Counted from the stretch's first letter, positions 41,958 through 51,144 are shown. The stretch is DNA of 64,000 bases from G963665815 sp942492065 (GCA_942492065.1 CALODV010000005.1:41306-105305), one strand, 5' to 3'. The notes: generated by a model from the sequence alone, not told the origin. Translations and numbers: made by a program.

Positions 41958-44900
41958 TTACACTTCGTTGTCAGCAAGGAATTCAATATCAAAACATAAT
42001 GATTTCAATTCACTAACTAATACATTAAACGATTCCGGTACACCAGGTTGTGGTGGGTTATTACCGCTTGTTATAGCTTTAAAGGCGTTTGTTCTTCCAT
42101 CAACATCATCAGATTTGATGGTGAGCATTTCTTCAAGAAGTCTTGCAGCACCATAAGCTTCAAGAGCCCAAACCTCCATCTCTCCAAGTCTCTGACCACC
42201 ATGTTGAGCTTTACCGCCAAGTGGCTGCTGAGTAATGAGAGAGTAGGGACCTGTAGATCTTGCATGCATCTTATCTGCAATAAGGTGATTAAGTTTCAGC
42301 ATGTAAATAATACCTACTGTAACCCTTTCTTTAAAAGGTTCACCTGATTTACCATCGAAAAGCACTTGCTTACCATCTGTTGGTATACCTGCTTTAATCA
42401 TTTCAGCTTCGATATCTTCGTGTTTAGCACCATCGAACACCGGAGTTTCAGCATGGAAACCAAGAATTCTGGCAGCCATTCCGAGGTGAGTCTCAAGAAT
42501 CTGACCAATATTCATACGTGAAGGCACACCAAGAGGATTCAGTATGATATCAACGGAAGTACCATCTTCCATGAACGGCATATCTTCGATTGGAGCAACT
42601 CTGGAAATAACGCCTTTGTTACCATGACGACCAGCCATTTTGTCACCAACCTGAATCTTACGTTTCTTGGCAATATGAACCTTAACCATTTTGCGAACCC
42701 CATAAGGAAGCTCATCACCATGTTTAAGTCTGTCTTTTGCTTTTTTATAGATATTAGCACTTTCTTCTCTGGCAGCCTTAACCTGAAGCACTATATCATT
42801 GTATATTTTTTCATTAGTTTCTGCATCTTCTACAAGATCGTAGTTAAGATTCAGTTTTTTGAAGTTAATCTTCTTTATATCGTCCTTAGTAATCTTCTTA
42901 CCTGATGGGATGAAGAACATGTTTGTTTTTTCATCAGAAATATTTTTAGATACATGACCTATTATCATTTCTGAAATCTGATCTTTCACGAATTTTTCAA
43001 TACGTTTTGTCCTATCAGCCTGCTCTGCTTTAAGACGTTCATACTCATCTTTCTTTTCTTCTTCATAATCATGAACATCTTCCAGTCTGGAGAATACCTT
43101 AACATCAATTACAACACCTTCCATGCCAGGTTTGGCTTTAAGTGATGTATTTGTGAAATCACCGGCTCTGTCTCCAAACAGTGCACGCATAAGATTTTCT
43201 TCAGGAGAAGGATCAATATCAACACTTTTCGGTGTAATCTTACCGACAATAATATCTCCGGCTTTAATTACAGAACCAACCCTTACGATACCTGTTTTAT
43301 CAAGATTTCTTAATGCTTGTGTCGGAACATTAGGAATATCGTAAGCAAGTTCTTCTTTACCGTTCTTTACGTTTCGAACAAGAACTTCCTGCTCTTCCAG
43401 ATAAATGGAAGTAAGAATATCATCCCTTGCTACTCTTTCACTGAGAATAATAGCATCCTCATAGTTGAATCCGTACCACGGCATGAATGCAACAAGCATA
43501 TTCTGACCGAGTGCAAATCTGTCACCTTCGATACATGGACCATCTGATAACAACTGACCTTCTTTAACCTTATCACCCGGTTTAACGATAGGTCTCTGAT
43601 TAATAAGGGTATCCTGATTAGATCTGGCAAATTTTCTGAAATAGATTCTGTTTGTTGTCCCGATGTCTAAGTCAAGACCTGTATCAGATTCTTTTTTAAG
43701 ATCAACATACTGAGATGTTACGTTTGTAACCTCTGCATCGAAAGGAGCAAGTGCAACAACACCACTGTCTTTTGCAACAGTTTTTTCCATTCCGGTACCT
43801 ACAATAGGAGTACTCGGGAATAAAAGAGGAACTGCCTGACGCTGCATGTTAGATCCCATGAGAGCCCTGTTCGCATCATCATGTTCCAGGAAAGGAATAA
43901 GAGATGCAGAAACAGAAACAATCTGCTGAGGAGAAACTTCAAGATACTGAACTTCATCCGGTTTAATCTGGAGATATTCATCTTTACATCTTGCGAAAAC
44001 AATTTCATCAATAATTTCAAGATCTTCACCAATAGTCACGTCTGCCTGAGCGATAACATATTTGTCTTCTTCTTCCGGTACAAGGTAATCAACCTGTTGA
44101 GTTACCTTAGCATTTTCCACCTTGATATATGGTGTTTCAAGAAAACCGAATCTGTTTATTCTTGAATATAACGCTGGAGAGGAAATCAAACCGATATTTG
44201 GTCCCTCAGGAGTTTCGATAGGACAAATTCTTCCGTAGTGTGAATAGTGAACGTCACGAACTTCGAATCCTGCTCTTTCTCTTGTGAGACCGCCGGGTCC
44301 GAGAGCTGACAAACGTCTTTTGTGAGTAAGTGCAGCGAGCGGATTAGTCTGTTCCATAAACTGTGAAAGCTGACCAGTAAGGAAGAATGCCTGAATAACA
44401 GCAATAAGAGCATTACTGTTAATAAGATCGTGAACTGTTACTTCTTCTGAACTTGATATTGACATTCTTTCTATAGCTATTCTGGCTACTCTTAACAGAC
44501 CGTTTGCATATTCTTCTTCAAGAAGTTCACCGACGGTTCTGATTCTACGATTTGAAAGGTGATCAATATCATCAACAGTATCTTCATTTCTGAATATCTC
44601 TACAAGTTTGTTAACAATTGCAACAATATCTTCCCTGGTGAGAACATATTTATCGAGAGAAATATCAAGATCAAGTCTGCTGTTTATTTTGTAACGTCCC
44701 ACTTCACCGAGATTGTATCTCTTTTCATTGAAGAACATTCTTTCTACTAGCTCTGAAGCCATTTCGTATGAAGGATCTTCGCCAGGACGAATAAGGTTAT
44801 ATATTTTCTTAACAGCTTCTTCTATATTAGCTGTAGCATCTTTTGCAATAGTATTTTCTAATATTTTTCCATGAATATCATATCCATCAGCAATAACCCA

Positions 44901-45746
44901 TACTTTATCACAGCCTGCTTCAGAAAGTTCTTCCTGAATTTCTTTGGTGATTTCAGTACCGGCTTTGTAGAGTTCTTCTCCGTTTTCAGAGTCGAATACA
45001 TCTTCATAAAGCAATTTATCTTTTGCATCTTTTACGCTGATTTCTTCTTTTTCATAAAATGTTTTTCTAATATCTTCGTTGGTTGACACACCTACACTTC
45101 TTAAAAGCACAGTGACAGGAAGTTTTCTTCTTTTATCAATGTGGACATACATTGTGTCATGAATATCAAGACTGAATTCAAGCCAGGATCCGTTATAAGG
45201 GATTACCTTTCCTGAATAGATCTGTTTTCCGCTTGGGTGTTTTTCCTGAGTAAAGAAAACGCCCGGAGATCTGTGCAGCTGACTGATAATAACTCTTTCA
45301 GCTCCATTAATGATAAAAGTTCCCTGAGGAGTGATAAGAGGAATCTCACCAAGGAATACATCTTGTTCGATGATCTTTTTGACACGTTTTTCTTTTGCTT
45401 CTTTAAGAGCTTCCTCGTCATAAACGGTCAATTTCATTTTAGCTTTTACAGGTGCCTGGAATGTTAAATTTCTTTCAATACACTCATCTGTTGAATATTT
45501 TGGTTTCAGTATAATATAATTAATGAACTCAAGCAGGTACAATCCCTTTGAATCTTCAATAGGGAAAATACTTTCAAAAACAGCCTGAAGCCCACGTTTC
45601 TCACGTTTTTGAGGGTGACTATCTCTTTGCAGAAAAAGATCATAAGAATCAATCTGCATTGCCAATAAATTAGGAACTTCAACTTCAGGAAATCCTAAGT
45701 CTTCCGCTCTTCTTTTTATTCTTGAGTAATTTTTGAATTTCTTCAA
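41958..45746 (-). CDS. rpoB: RNA polymerase beta subunit
   Basis: 1262 aa. Rifampicin region intact (FFLTGQLSQFMEQTNPLAALTH, RRLSALGPGGL), PIETPEGPNIGLI, and C-terminal GKAQHGGQRLGEMEVWALEAYGAA. No split, large insertion or frameshift seen. It is separated from rplL by about 340 nt containing hairpins, so expression can be tuned independently of the ribosomal genes. Confidence 0.98.
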   Translation of the reverse strand: MKKFKNYSRIKRRAEDLGFPEVEVPNLLAMQIDSYDLFLQRDSHPQKREKRGLQAVFESIFPIEDSKGLYLLEFINYIILKPKYSTDECIERNLTFQAPVKAKMKLTVYDEEALKEAKEKRVKKIIEQDVFLGEIPLITPQGTFIINGAERVIISQLHRSPGVFFTQEKHPSGKQIYSGKVIPYNGSWLEFSLDIHDTMYVHIDKRRKLPVTVLLRSVGVSTNEDIRKTFYEKEEISVKDAKDKLLYEDVFDSENGEELYKAGTEITKEIQEELSEAGCDKVWVIADGYDIHGKILENTIAKDATANIEEAVKKIYNLIRPGEDPSYEMASELVERMFFNEKRYNLGEVGRYKINSRLDLDISLDKYVLTREDIVAIVNKLVEIFRNEDTVDDIDHLSNRRIRTVGELLEEEYANGLLRVARIAIERMSISSSEEVTVHDLINSNALIAVIQAFFLTGQLSQFMEQTNPLAALTHKRRLSALGPGGLTRERAGFEVRDVHYSHYGRICPIETPEGPNIGLISSPALYSRINRFGFLETPYIKVENAKVTQQVDYLVPEEEDKYVIAQADVTIGEDLEIIDEIVFARCKDEYLQIKPDEVQYLEVSPQQIVSVSASLIPFLEHDDANRALMGSNMQRQAVPLLFPSTPIVGTGMEKTVAKDSGVVALAPFDAEVTNVTSQYVDLKKESDTGLDLDIGTTNRIYFRKFARSNQDTLINQRPIVKPGDKVKEGQLLSDGPCIEGDRFALGQNMLVAFMPWYGFNYEDAIILSERVARDDILTSIYLEEQEVLVRNVKNGKEELAYDIPNVPTQALRNLDKTGIVRVGSVIKAGDIIVGKITPKSVDIDPSPEENLMRALFGDRAGDFTNTSLKAKPGMEGVVIDVKVFSRLEDVHDYEEEKKDEYERLKAEQADRTKRIEKFVKDQISEMIIGHVSKNISDEKTNMFFIPSGKKITKDDIKKINFKKLNLNYDLVEDAETNEKIYNDIVLQVKAAREESANIYKKAKDRLKHGDELPYGVRKMVKVHIAKKRKIQVGDKMAGRHGNKGVISRVAPIEDMPFMEDGTSVDIILNPLGVPSRMNIGQILETHLGMAARILGFHAETPVFDGAKHEDIEAEMIKAGIPTDGKQVLFDGKSGEPFKERVTVGIIYMLKLNHLIADKMHARSTGPYSLITQQPLGGKAQHGGQRLGEMEVWALEAYGAARLLEEMLTIKSDDVDGRTNAFKAITSGNNPPQPGVPESFNVLVSELKSLCFDIEFLADNEV

Positions 45747-46082
45747 CGATGATCTCCTTTGGCAATTATTTATTCCGTTCCATTACGGACCTTCTTGTTC
45801 AAGTTCTTTAGATTGAGTGATATTGTAATACTGAAATTGCCTGAGTAACAAAATTTGCCTTCAGACCTGAGCCTGGTTTTAATAGAAAAACAACAATTAT
45901 CATTAAAACAATTCAATTTCATTTTACTGCTCATCAAAATTTTTCACATTCCTATAGAACTAATGTTAATCGTTGAATTTAAACATCAATAGTGCTGAAT
46001 TCCTCAGCACCGCATATGTTGAAAATAGAAATAAAGTGGGTGCGCTCAAAATGACACTACCCACTTTATATAAATATTAGAA
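45747..46082 (-). other. rplL-rpoB intergenic region with hairpins
   Basis: About 340 nt. Reading on the minus strand after rplL: a strong hairpin (46032-46068), then GTGCTGA/TCAGCAC (45992-46010, 5-nt loop), then AT-rich sequence to the rpoB RBS. This matches the position of the rplL-rpoB attenuator and RNase processing site known in other bacteria. No gene seen. Confidence 0.6.
46032..46068 (-). terminator. Attenuator-like hairpin after rplL
   Basis: Minus strand TAAAGTGGGT, 17-nt loop, ACCCACTTTA (10-nt perfect arms), followed by TTTCTATTTTC. An imperfect T-run suggests partial termination between the ribosomal-protein genes and rpoBC. Confidence 0.6.
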
Positions 46083-46457
46083 TTACTTGATCTCAACAGT
46101 CGCACCAGCTTCTTCAATTTTTGCTTTGATTGATTCAGCTTCGTCTTTGGACACGCCTTCAACGAGAGGTTTTGGACAACCGTCTACGAGTTCTTTAGCT
46201 TCTTTAAGTCCAAGTTTTGTAATTGTGCGAACAACTTTAATTGTTTGAATTTTTTTGTCACCAGCGCCTGTAAGAATTACGTCAAATTCAGTTTTTTCTT
46301 CAGCTTCTTCAGCTGCTGCTGGAGCTGCACCTGCTACTGCAACTGGAGCTGCAGCGGTAACACCAAATACTTCTTCAAATTCTTTTACTAATTCTGAAAG
46401 TTCAAGAACGGTCATTTCCTTTATAATATCAAGAACTTGTTGCTTTTTATCAGCCAT
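46083..46457 (-). CDS. rplL: 50S ribosomal protein L7/L12
   Basis: 124 aa from ATG at 46457, preceded by GGAGG (an in-frame extension upstream overlaps rplJ and was rejected). N-terminal dimerisation helices (VLDIIKEMTVLELSELVKEFEE), Ala-rich hinge (AAPVAVAGAAPAAAEEAEEK) and C-terminal factor-binding domain (KKIQTIKVVRTITKLGLKEAKELV). The stalk protein that recruits EF-Tu and EF-G. Confidence 0.98.
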   Translation of the reverse strand: MADKKQQVLDIIKEMTVLELSELVKEFEEVFGVTAAAPVAVAGAAPAAAEEAEEKTEFDVILTGAGDKKIQTIKVVRTITKLGLKEAKELVDGCPKPLVEGVSKDEAESIKAKIEEAGATVEIK

Positions 46458-46479
46458 TTTTCCTCCAAATGATAAATAT

Positions 46480-47016
46480 TTAATTATTTTCTGCTTTTGA
46501 TTTTGCCAATGCATCTACAGCGTAGGCAAACTGTCTCATGATACCCTGTAATACACCTAAGAATCCTGTCATTGGAGCGTTAAATGCCCCAAGTGTTTTA
46601 CCGAGTAACTCTTCTCTAGACGGAAGTTTTGCAAGTGAATTAAGATCAGCAACAGACATTAATCCACCGTCAACATATCCAATTTTGAATTTAGGAAAAT
46701 CTTTCTCTTCCATCACATCTTTGTAAAACTTTACGAACTCTCTTGCAGGAGCAACTTCATCTGCCTTGCTAACTGCGCAGGCTGTAGGTCCTTTAAGATA
46801 ATCATCAAGTTCGTTAATTCCCAATTCATTCAAAGCTACTTTAATGAATGTGTTTTTGGAAACAAAGTAATCAACTTCAGCATTTCGAAATCTGTTTCTT
46901 AATTCGTCAACTTCCTCAATATTGACACCTTTATAGTCTATAAGGACTATAGATTTGGCATCAGATAATCGTTCCTTTAAGCTGCCGACTTCATCAATTT
47001 TGTACTTTTGTAACAT
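46480..47016 (-). CDS. rplJ: 50S ribosomal protein L10
   Basis: 178 aa. KSIVLIDYKGVNIEEVDELR and NTFIKVAL, followed by YLKGPTACAVS, are L10 signatures; the C-terminal helix binds L7/L12 dimers. Only 8 nt after rplA, so the L10 leader autoregulatory structure seen in some bacteria has no room directly upstream. Confidence 0.97.
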   Translation of the reverse strand: MLQKYKIDEVGSLKERLSDAKSIVLIDYKGVNIEEVDELRNRFRNAEVDYFVSKNTFIKVALNELGINELDDYLKGPTACAVSKADEVAPAREFVKFYKDVMEEKDFPKFKIGYVDGGLMSVADLNSLAKLPSREELLGKTLGAFNAPMTGFLGVLQGIMRQFAYAVDALAKSKAENN

Positions 47017-47024
47017 ACTGTCTC

Positions 47025-47729
47025 CTATTTCTTAGATTCAAGTGTAGCAGCAGCTACATTGAGTTTAATTCCTGGGTTCATAGTAGAAGTTACGGTAATA
47101 CTTTTGATATACTGACCTTTAACAGCAGCAGGACGATCTTTTAAGATAGCAGCAATAATTGCTATAAGATTCCCTTTGAGCTTGTCAATATCGAAACTGA
47201 TTTTACCAGCCGGAACGTGCAGATTAGAAAACTTGTCAACACGGTATGCAACTTTACCGAATTTAGCTTCTTTAACTACATTTCCAACTTCCATTGTAAC
47301 AGTTCCAACTTTCGGGTTTGGCATAAGACCTCGAGGTCCGAGTACTCTACCTAAACGCCCGATCTTACCCATAAGGTTAGGAGTGGCAATGACCATATCA
47401 AAGTCTAACCATCCTGATTGAATCTTTTCGACATACTCATCGAGCCCAACGTAATCTGCTCCGGCTTCTTTCGCTTCTTCAGCTTTATCACCTTCTGCAA
47501 AAACCAATACAGTAACTTTTTTACCGGTTCCGTTTGGGAGAACCAGAGAGTTTCTGATTTGCTGATCTGCTTTTCTTGGGTCAACCCCGAGATTCATATG
47601 CAGTTCAACTGTTTCATCGAATTTTGCTTTAGGGAATTGCTTAAGAATGTCAAGAGCTTCGTCAAGAGTGTAGCGCTGATTCTTGTCTACAAGATCCTTT
47701 GCGTTCCTGTACTTCTTACTCTCTTTCAT
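47025..47729 (-). CDS. rplA: 50S ribosomal protein L1
   Basis: 234 aa, standard length. VELHMNLGVDPRKADQQIR, VLGPRGLMPNPKVGTVT and PAGKISF-type features identify L1, the mobile L1-stalk protein and translational repressor of its operon. Follows rplK by 67 nt. Confidence 0.98.
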   Translation of the reverse strand: MKESKKYRNAKDLVDKNQRYTLDEALDILKQFPKAKFDETVELHMNLGVDPRKADQQIRNSLVLPNGTGKKVTVLVFAEGDKAEEAKEAGADYVGLDEYVEKIQSGWLDFDMVIATPNLMGKIGRLGRVLGPRGLMPNPKVGTVTMEVGNVVKEAKFGKVAYRVDKFSNLHVPAGKISFDIDKLKGNLIAIIAAILKDRPAAVKGQYIKSITVTSTMNPGIKLNVAAATLESKK

Positions 47730-47796
47730 CTATTCTCCTTATGAATATAATCTCCTGCAGGGTAAATTTTGGATTGAGTCATGTAATAAGGGGATA

Positions 47797-48225
47797 TTAC
47801 TTAACGACTACTCCCATACTCCTTGCAGTACCTTTGACCATATTCATAGCCCCTTTTAAATCGTAAGCATTTAAATCTTGCATTTTAATTTCTGCAATTT
47901 TTTTAACTTGTTCGTTGGTAATTTTACCAACTTTATCTTTGTTAGGTTCTGATGAACCTTTAGCGAGTCCGGCTTCCTTTCTGATTAAAACAGATGCTGG
48001 AGGTGTTTTAATTTCAAAAGAAAAGCTCTTGTTTTTCATGACAGAAATGATAACTGGGAAAATCATTCCCGGTTGATCTTTTGTTTTATCATTAAACTGT
48101 CTGCAAAAATCACCAATATTGATTCCAGCCTGCCCCAATGCAGGTCCTACTGGTGGCGCCGGAGTAGCTTGTCCAGCGGGAAGCTGTAACTTAATTGTGT
48201 TAACAACGTTTTTTGGTTTTGCCAT
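47797..48225 (-). CDS. rplK: 50S ribosomal protein L11
   Basis: 142 aa. KLQLPAGQATPAPPVGPALG and NIGDFCRQFNDKT are the thiostrepton-loop domain; C-terminal RNA-binding KDKVGKITNEQVKKIAEIKM. Lies 11 nt after nusG in the conserved secE-nusG-rplKAJL order. Confidence 0.98.
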   Translation of the reverse strand: MAKPKNVVNTIKLQLPAGQATPAPPVGPALGQAGINIGDFCRQFNDKTKDQPGMIFPVIISVMKNKSFSFEIKTPPASVLIRKEAGLAKGSSEPNKDKVGKITNEQVKKIAEIKMQDLNAYDLKGAMNMVKGTARSMGVVVK

Positions 48226-48236
48226 TTCAACCTCTA

Positions 48237-48761
48237 TTATTTATTAATTTGTACATTATCGGCAGCAATTTCAACCGGAGTAACACGTCCAAACACAGTC
48301 ACATCTACAGTTAACTTATTACTGTCTGCACTTACGTGCTTGATTACGCCTTCAAAATCGGTAAATGGACCGGAAGTAATCATTACTATATCCCCTGGAA
48401 GGAAATCATATCCATTTTTCTTATCGCTGTCGCGATCATTAATACCAAGAAGTCTGTTTACTTCTTCAACAGATAATGGTATTGCTTTTTTTCCGGTTCC
48501 AAGAAAGTTAGTCACACCTGGCATTCTTCTTACAAATGCATATACTTCAGGGGTCAGATCAGCTTCAAGAATAATATAACTGTTGAAAACTTTCTTTTCC
48601 CTTTCTACTTTTTTACCGTCTCTTATCACGAAAGTTTTCTGTGTGGGAATAAGTATCTGACCTATTTTGTCTTCAAAAGGAGTATCTATTTTACCTTTCT
48701 CGATCAATTCCTTGATCTTGAACTCCTGTGAAGCAAAGGTGTGAACAACATACCATTTCAT
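48237..48761 (-). CDS. nusG: Transcription antitermination factor NusG
   Basis: 174 aa. NGN domain (KWYVVHTFASQEFKIKELIE, SYIILEADLTPEVYAFVRRM, TNFLGTGKKAIPLS) and C-terminal KOW (GDIVMITSGPFTDFEGVIKHV). Couples RNA polymerase to Rho and ribosomal S10. No UpxY-like insertions. 5 nt after secE. Confidence 0.97.
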   Translation of the reverse strand: MKWYVVHTFASQEFKIKELIEKGKIDTPFEDKIGQILIPTQKTFVIRDGKKVEREKKVFNSYIILEADLTPEVYAFVRRMPGVTNFLGTGKKAIPLSVEEVNRLLGINDRDSDKKNGYDFLPGDIVMITSGPFTDFEGVIKHVSADSNKLTVDVTVFGRVTPVEIAADNVQINK

Positions 48762-48766
48762 TATAA

Positions 48767-48955
48767 TTAACCTCTAAAAATCACGTATTTCAGGATTACA
48801 CTGAAAGCAGAATCAACAATCCAGAGAAACATGGAAGTGATAGCACCCATAACTATTACAACTGTTGTACCTTCTTTAAGGTCAGCTTTTGTTGGCCAGT
48901 TAATGAACTTCATTTCCTGTCTCACGTCTTTTAAAAACTTTATAAGTCTATTCAT
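48767..48955 (-). CDS. secE: Preprotein translocase subunit SecE
   Basis: 62 aa from ATG at 48955. An amphipathic N-terminal helix (LIKFLKDVRQEMKFINWPT) and one transmembrane segment (about 30-52) fit the short, single-TM SecE of most bacteria. The open frame upstream reads into tRNA-Trp and was rejected. Forms the SecYEG channel with the secY product encoded at the right edge. Confidence 0.95.
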   Translation of the reverse strand: MNRLIKFLKDVRQEMKFINWPTKADLKEGTTVVIVMGAITSMFLWIVDSAFSVILKYVIFRG

Positions 48956-49014
48956 AAGCAACTCTTTTTTATTATAAATAAAAGGAAGAGATGAACTCAT
49001 CCTTTTATAATTAA

Positions 49015-49090
49015 TGGCAGGACAGGCAGGAATCGAACCCGCAACCCCTGGTTTTGGAGACCAGTGCTCTGCCAATTGAGCTACTATCCT
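49015..49090 (-). tRNA. tRNA-Trp (anticodon CCA)
   Basis: Minus-strand cloverleaf of 76 nt: acceptor AGGATAG/CTGTCCT, D-arm AGCTCAATTGGCAGA, anticodon stem CTGGT/ACCAG with loop CTCCAAA (anticodon CCA), T-arm GCGGGTTCGATTCCTGC, discriminator G, encoded CCA. Lies between rpmG and secE, the classical place. Confidence 0.97.
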
Positions 49091-49101
49091 ACCGAAATTT
49101 A

Positions 49102-49251
49102 TTATTTAGTTTGCTTATGGCTTGTGTGCTTATTGCATTTTGGGCAGTACTTTTTCAACTCAAGACGACCAGGGTGGTTACGTCTATTCTTTGTTGTTGA
49201 ATAGTTTCTGTTTTTGCATTCAGCACAAGCCATTATAATTATTTCTCTCAT
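49102..49251 (-). CDS. rpmG: 50S ribosomal protein L33
   Basis: 49 aa, beginning MREIIIMACAECKNRNYSTT and ending HTSHKQTK. The start at 49251 rather than the Met at 49233 agrees with the family N-terminus (M-R-x-x-I-x-x-A-C). Two cysteine pairs (CAEC, CPKC) make this the zinc-binding C+ form. Lies 16 nt after tuf and 11 nt before tRNA-Trp. Confidence 0.95.
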   Translation of the reverse strand: MREIIIMACAECKNRNYSTTKNRRNHPGRLELKKYCPKCNKHTSHKQTK

Positions 49252-49267
49252 TTTCTTTCTCTATCTT

Positions 49268-50461
49268 TTAGTCATCAATAACATCACCGACAACGCCAGC
49301 GCCGATAGTTCTTCCACCTTCACGAATAGCGAAGCGAAGACCTTTCTCCATAGCGATCGGTGTAATAAGTTCTACGTCTACTGTTACGTTATCACCCGGC
49401 ATTACCATTTCTACACCTTCTGGTAATGTAAGACTTCCCGTAACGTCTGTTGTTCTGAAGTAAAACTGTGGGCGGTAACCACTGAAGAATGGCTTGTGTC
49501 GTCCACCTTCATCTTTGGTTAATACATAAGTTTCACCTTTGAACTTAGTGTGTGGGGTGATGGATTTTGGTTTTGCAAGCACCATTCCGCGTTCTACATC
49601 GCTTTTAGCCATACCGCGAAGAAGGATACCTACGTTATCTCCAGCTTCTCCCTGCTCAAGAATCTTACGGAACATTTCTACACCGGTACACACGACTTCT
49701 ACTGTTTCGCGGATACCGATACGTGCCATTTTCTCTCCCATCTTGATTACGCCACGCTCAATTTTACCTGTCGCTACTGTTCCACGACCAGGAATTGAGA
49801 ATACGTCCTCAACTGGCATTAAGAATGGCTTGTCTGTATCACGTTCAGGAAGTGGTACATACTCGTCTACTCTGTCCATCAGTTCTTGAATCTGTGCTTC
49901 ACCTTCAGGATCTGCATTAAGAGCTTTCAAAGCGGATCCCATTACGATTGGAATATCGTCGCCTGGGAAATCGTATTCTGATAATAAGTCTCTTACTTCA
50001 AGCTCTACAAGTTCTAATAATTCTTCATCATCTACGAGATCGCATTTGTTAAGAAATACTACCATTGCCGGTACTCCAACCTGACGCGCAAGAAGGATGT
50101 GCTCTCGTGTCTGAGGCATTGGACCGTCTGCTGCACTTACTACAAGTATAGCGCCGTCCATCTGAGCTGCTCCGGTGATCATGTTCTTTACATAATCCGC
50201 GTGACCTGGACAATCCACGTGTGCGTAGTGACGATTCTCTGTCTCATACTCTACGTGTGCTGTTGCGATGGTGATACCACGCTCACGCTCTTCCGGTGCG
50301 TTATCAATACTGTCGAATGATCTGAATTCAGCCGCACCACCCTTTTTCTTACTAAGATAAAGAGTTATCGCTGCTGTCAATGTTGTTTTTCCATGATCAA
50401 CGTGGCCTATTGTACCAATGTTGACATGAGGTTTCGTGCGAACAAATTTTTCCTTAGCCAT
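49268..50461 (-). CDS. tuf: Elongation factor Tu
   Basis: 397 aa from ATG at 50461 (GGAGG upstream). GHVDHGKTT, GITIATAHVEYET, DCPGHADYVKNMITGAAQMDG, NKCD and the C-terminal GGRTIGAGVV are diagnostic. Delivers aminoacyl-tRNA to the ribosome. Only tuf copy in the window; has its own promoter candidate (50506-50534) but also follows four tRNA genes on the same strand. Confidence 0.99.
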   Translation of the reverse strand: MAKEKFVRTKPHVNIGTIGHVDHGKTTLTAAITLYLSKKKGGAAEFRSFDSIDNAPEERERGITIATAHVEYETENRHYAHVDCPGHADYVKNMITGAAQMDGAILVVSAADGPMPQTREHILLARQVGVPAMVVFLNKCDLVDDEELLELVELEVRDLLSEYDFPGDDIPIVMGSALKALNADPEGEAQIQELMDRVDEYVPLPERDTDKPFLMPVEDVFSIPGRGTVATGKIERGVIKMGEKMARIGIRETVEVVCTGVEMFRKILEQGEAGDNVGILLRGMAKSDVERGMVLAKPKSITPHTKFKGETYVLTKDEGGRHKPFFSGYRPQFYFRTTDVTGSLTLPEGVEMVMPGDNVTVDVELITPIAMEKGLRFAIREGGRTIGAGVVGDVIDD

Positions 50462-50505
50462 CGTTCCTCCAGGGCTATACATTATTATATTATATATATT
50501 TAAAC

Positions 50506-50534
50506 AATAAATATCATTTACGATTTTCTGTCAA
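50506..50534 (-). promoter_or_regulatory. Candidate tuf promoter
   Basis: Minus strand TTGACA (50534-50529), 17-nt spacer, TTTATT (50511-50506; 4 of 6 consensus), between tRNA-Thr(GGT) and tuf. The element TTGACAGAAA also starts the promoter at 51024-51052. Confidence 0.5.
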
Positions 50535-50557
50535 AAAAAACATAAACAAAAAAATTA

Positions 50558-50633
50558 TGGAGCTCATGACCGGACTTGAACCGGTGACCTCATCCTTACC
50601 AAGGATGTGCTCTACCGACTGAGCTACATGAGC
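50558..50633 (-). tRNA. tRNA-Thr (anticodon GGT)
   Basis: 76-nt cloverleaf on the minus strand: acceptor GCTCATG/CATGAGC, D-arm TAGCTCAGTCGGTAGA, anticodon stem CATCC/GGATG with loop TTGGTAA (GGT), T-arm CCGGTTCAAGTCCGG, discriminator T, encoded CCA. Last tRNA before tuf. Confidence 0.96.
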
Positions 50634-50656
50634 AGACTCCATTTACATAAAAAAAA

Positions 50657-50733
50657 TGGAGCGGGAAACGAGATTCGAACTCGCGACCCTCAGCTTGGAA
50701 GGCTGATGCTCTAGCCAGCTGAGCTATTCCCGC
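50657..50733 (-). tRNA. tRNA-Gly (anticodon TCC)
   Basis: 77-nt cloverleaf: acceptor GCGGGAA/TTCCCGC, D-arm TAGCTCAGCTGGCTAGA, anticodon stem TCAGC/GCTGA with loop CTTCCAA (TCC), T-arm CGAGTTCGAATCTCG, discriminator T, encoded CCA. Confidence 0.96.
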
Positions 50734-50740
50734 TCAATTA

Positions 50741-50825
50741 TGGTGGAGAGGGGAGGATTCGAACCTCCGAAGGCTTCGCCGACAGATTTACAGTCTGTTC
50801 CCTTTGACCGCTCGGGAACCTCTCC
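50741..50825 (-). tRNA. tRNA-Tyr (anticodon GTA)
   Basis: 85 nt, class II with a long variable arm (GTCGGCGAAGCCTTC). Acceptor GGAGAGG/CCTCTCC, anticodon loop TGTAAAT (GTA), T-arm GGAGGTTCGAATCCTCC, discriminator A, encoded CCA. Confidence 0.96.
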
Positions 50826-50832
50826 GAATATA

Positions 50833-50907
50833 TGGAGCCGATGAAGGGAGTTGAACCCCCGACCGACTGATTACAAATCAGTTGCTCTACCACTGAGCTA
50901 CATCGGC
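50833..50907 (-). tRNA. tRNA-Thr (anticodon TGT)
   Basis: 75-nt cloverleaf: acceptor GCCGATG/CATCGGC, D-arm TAGCTCAGTGGTAGA, anticodon stem ACTGA/TCAGT with loop TTTGTAA (TGT), T-arm GGGGGTTCAACTCCC, discriminator T, encoded CCA. First of the four tRNAs leading into tuf, the same order as E. coli thrU-tyrU-glyT-thrT-tufB. Confidence 0.96.
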
Positions 50908-51023
50908 TTTATTAATCAACTGTGAGAACACAAAATTAACCATCAACTTTCTTGTCAATATTTTTTTCACTCTATTTTTCTTTTTCAAAAATCAATCAAA
51001 CTCATCATATGTGAGCGGTGCAA

Positions 51024-51052
51024 AATACAGATTCACCGTGAATTTCTGTCAA
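51024..51052 (-). promoter_or_regulatory. Promoter of tRNA-tuf operon with palindrome in the spacer
   Basis: Minus strand TTGACA (51052-51047), 17-nt spacer, TGTATT (51029-51024). The spacer contains the perfect palindrome ATTCAC-C-GTGAAT (51031-51043), well placed for a repressor. A second TTGACA (50958-50953) lies closer to the tRNAs. About 120 nt upstream of tRNA-Thr(TGT). Confidence 0.55.
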
Positions 51053-51144
51053 TATATTTTTACTTTTTTCTTCATTTTTGCCTAATATCTCTATTTTTCA
51101 AAGAAATAGACATAATTTATTAACTGTATCTTTATAGTGAAAAT

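Noticed and set aside
46017..47024. L10 leader autoregulatory RNA directly before rplJ
   Set aside because: rplA and rplJ are only 8 nt apart, leaving no leader.
48956..49075. N-terminal extension of secE
   Set aside because: It translates tRNA-Trp; the conserved SecE begins at 48955.
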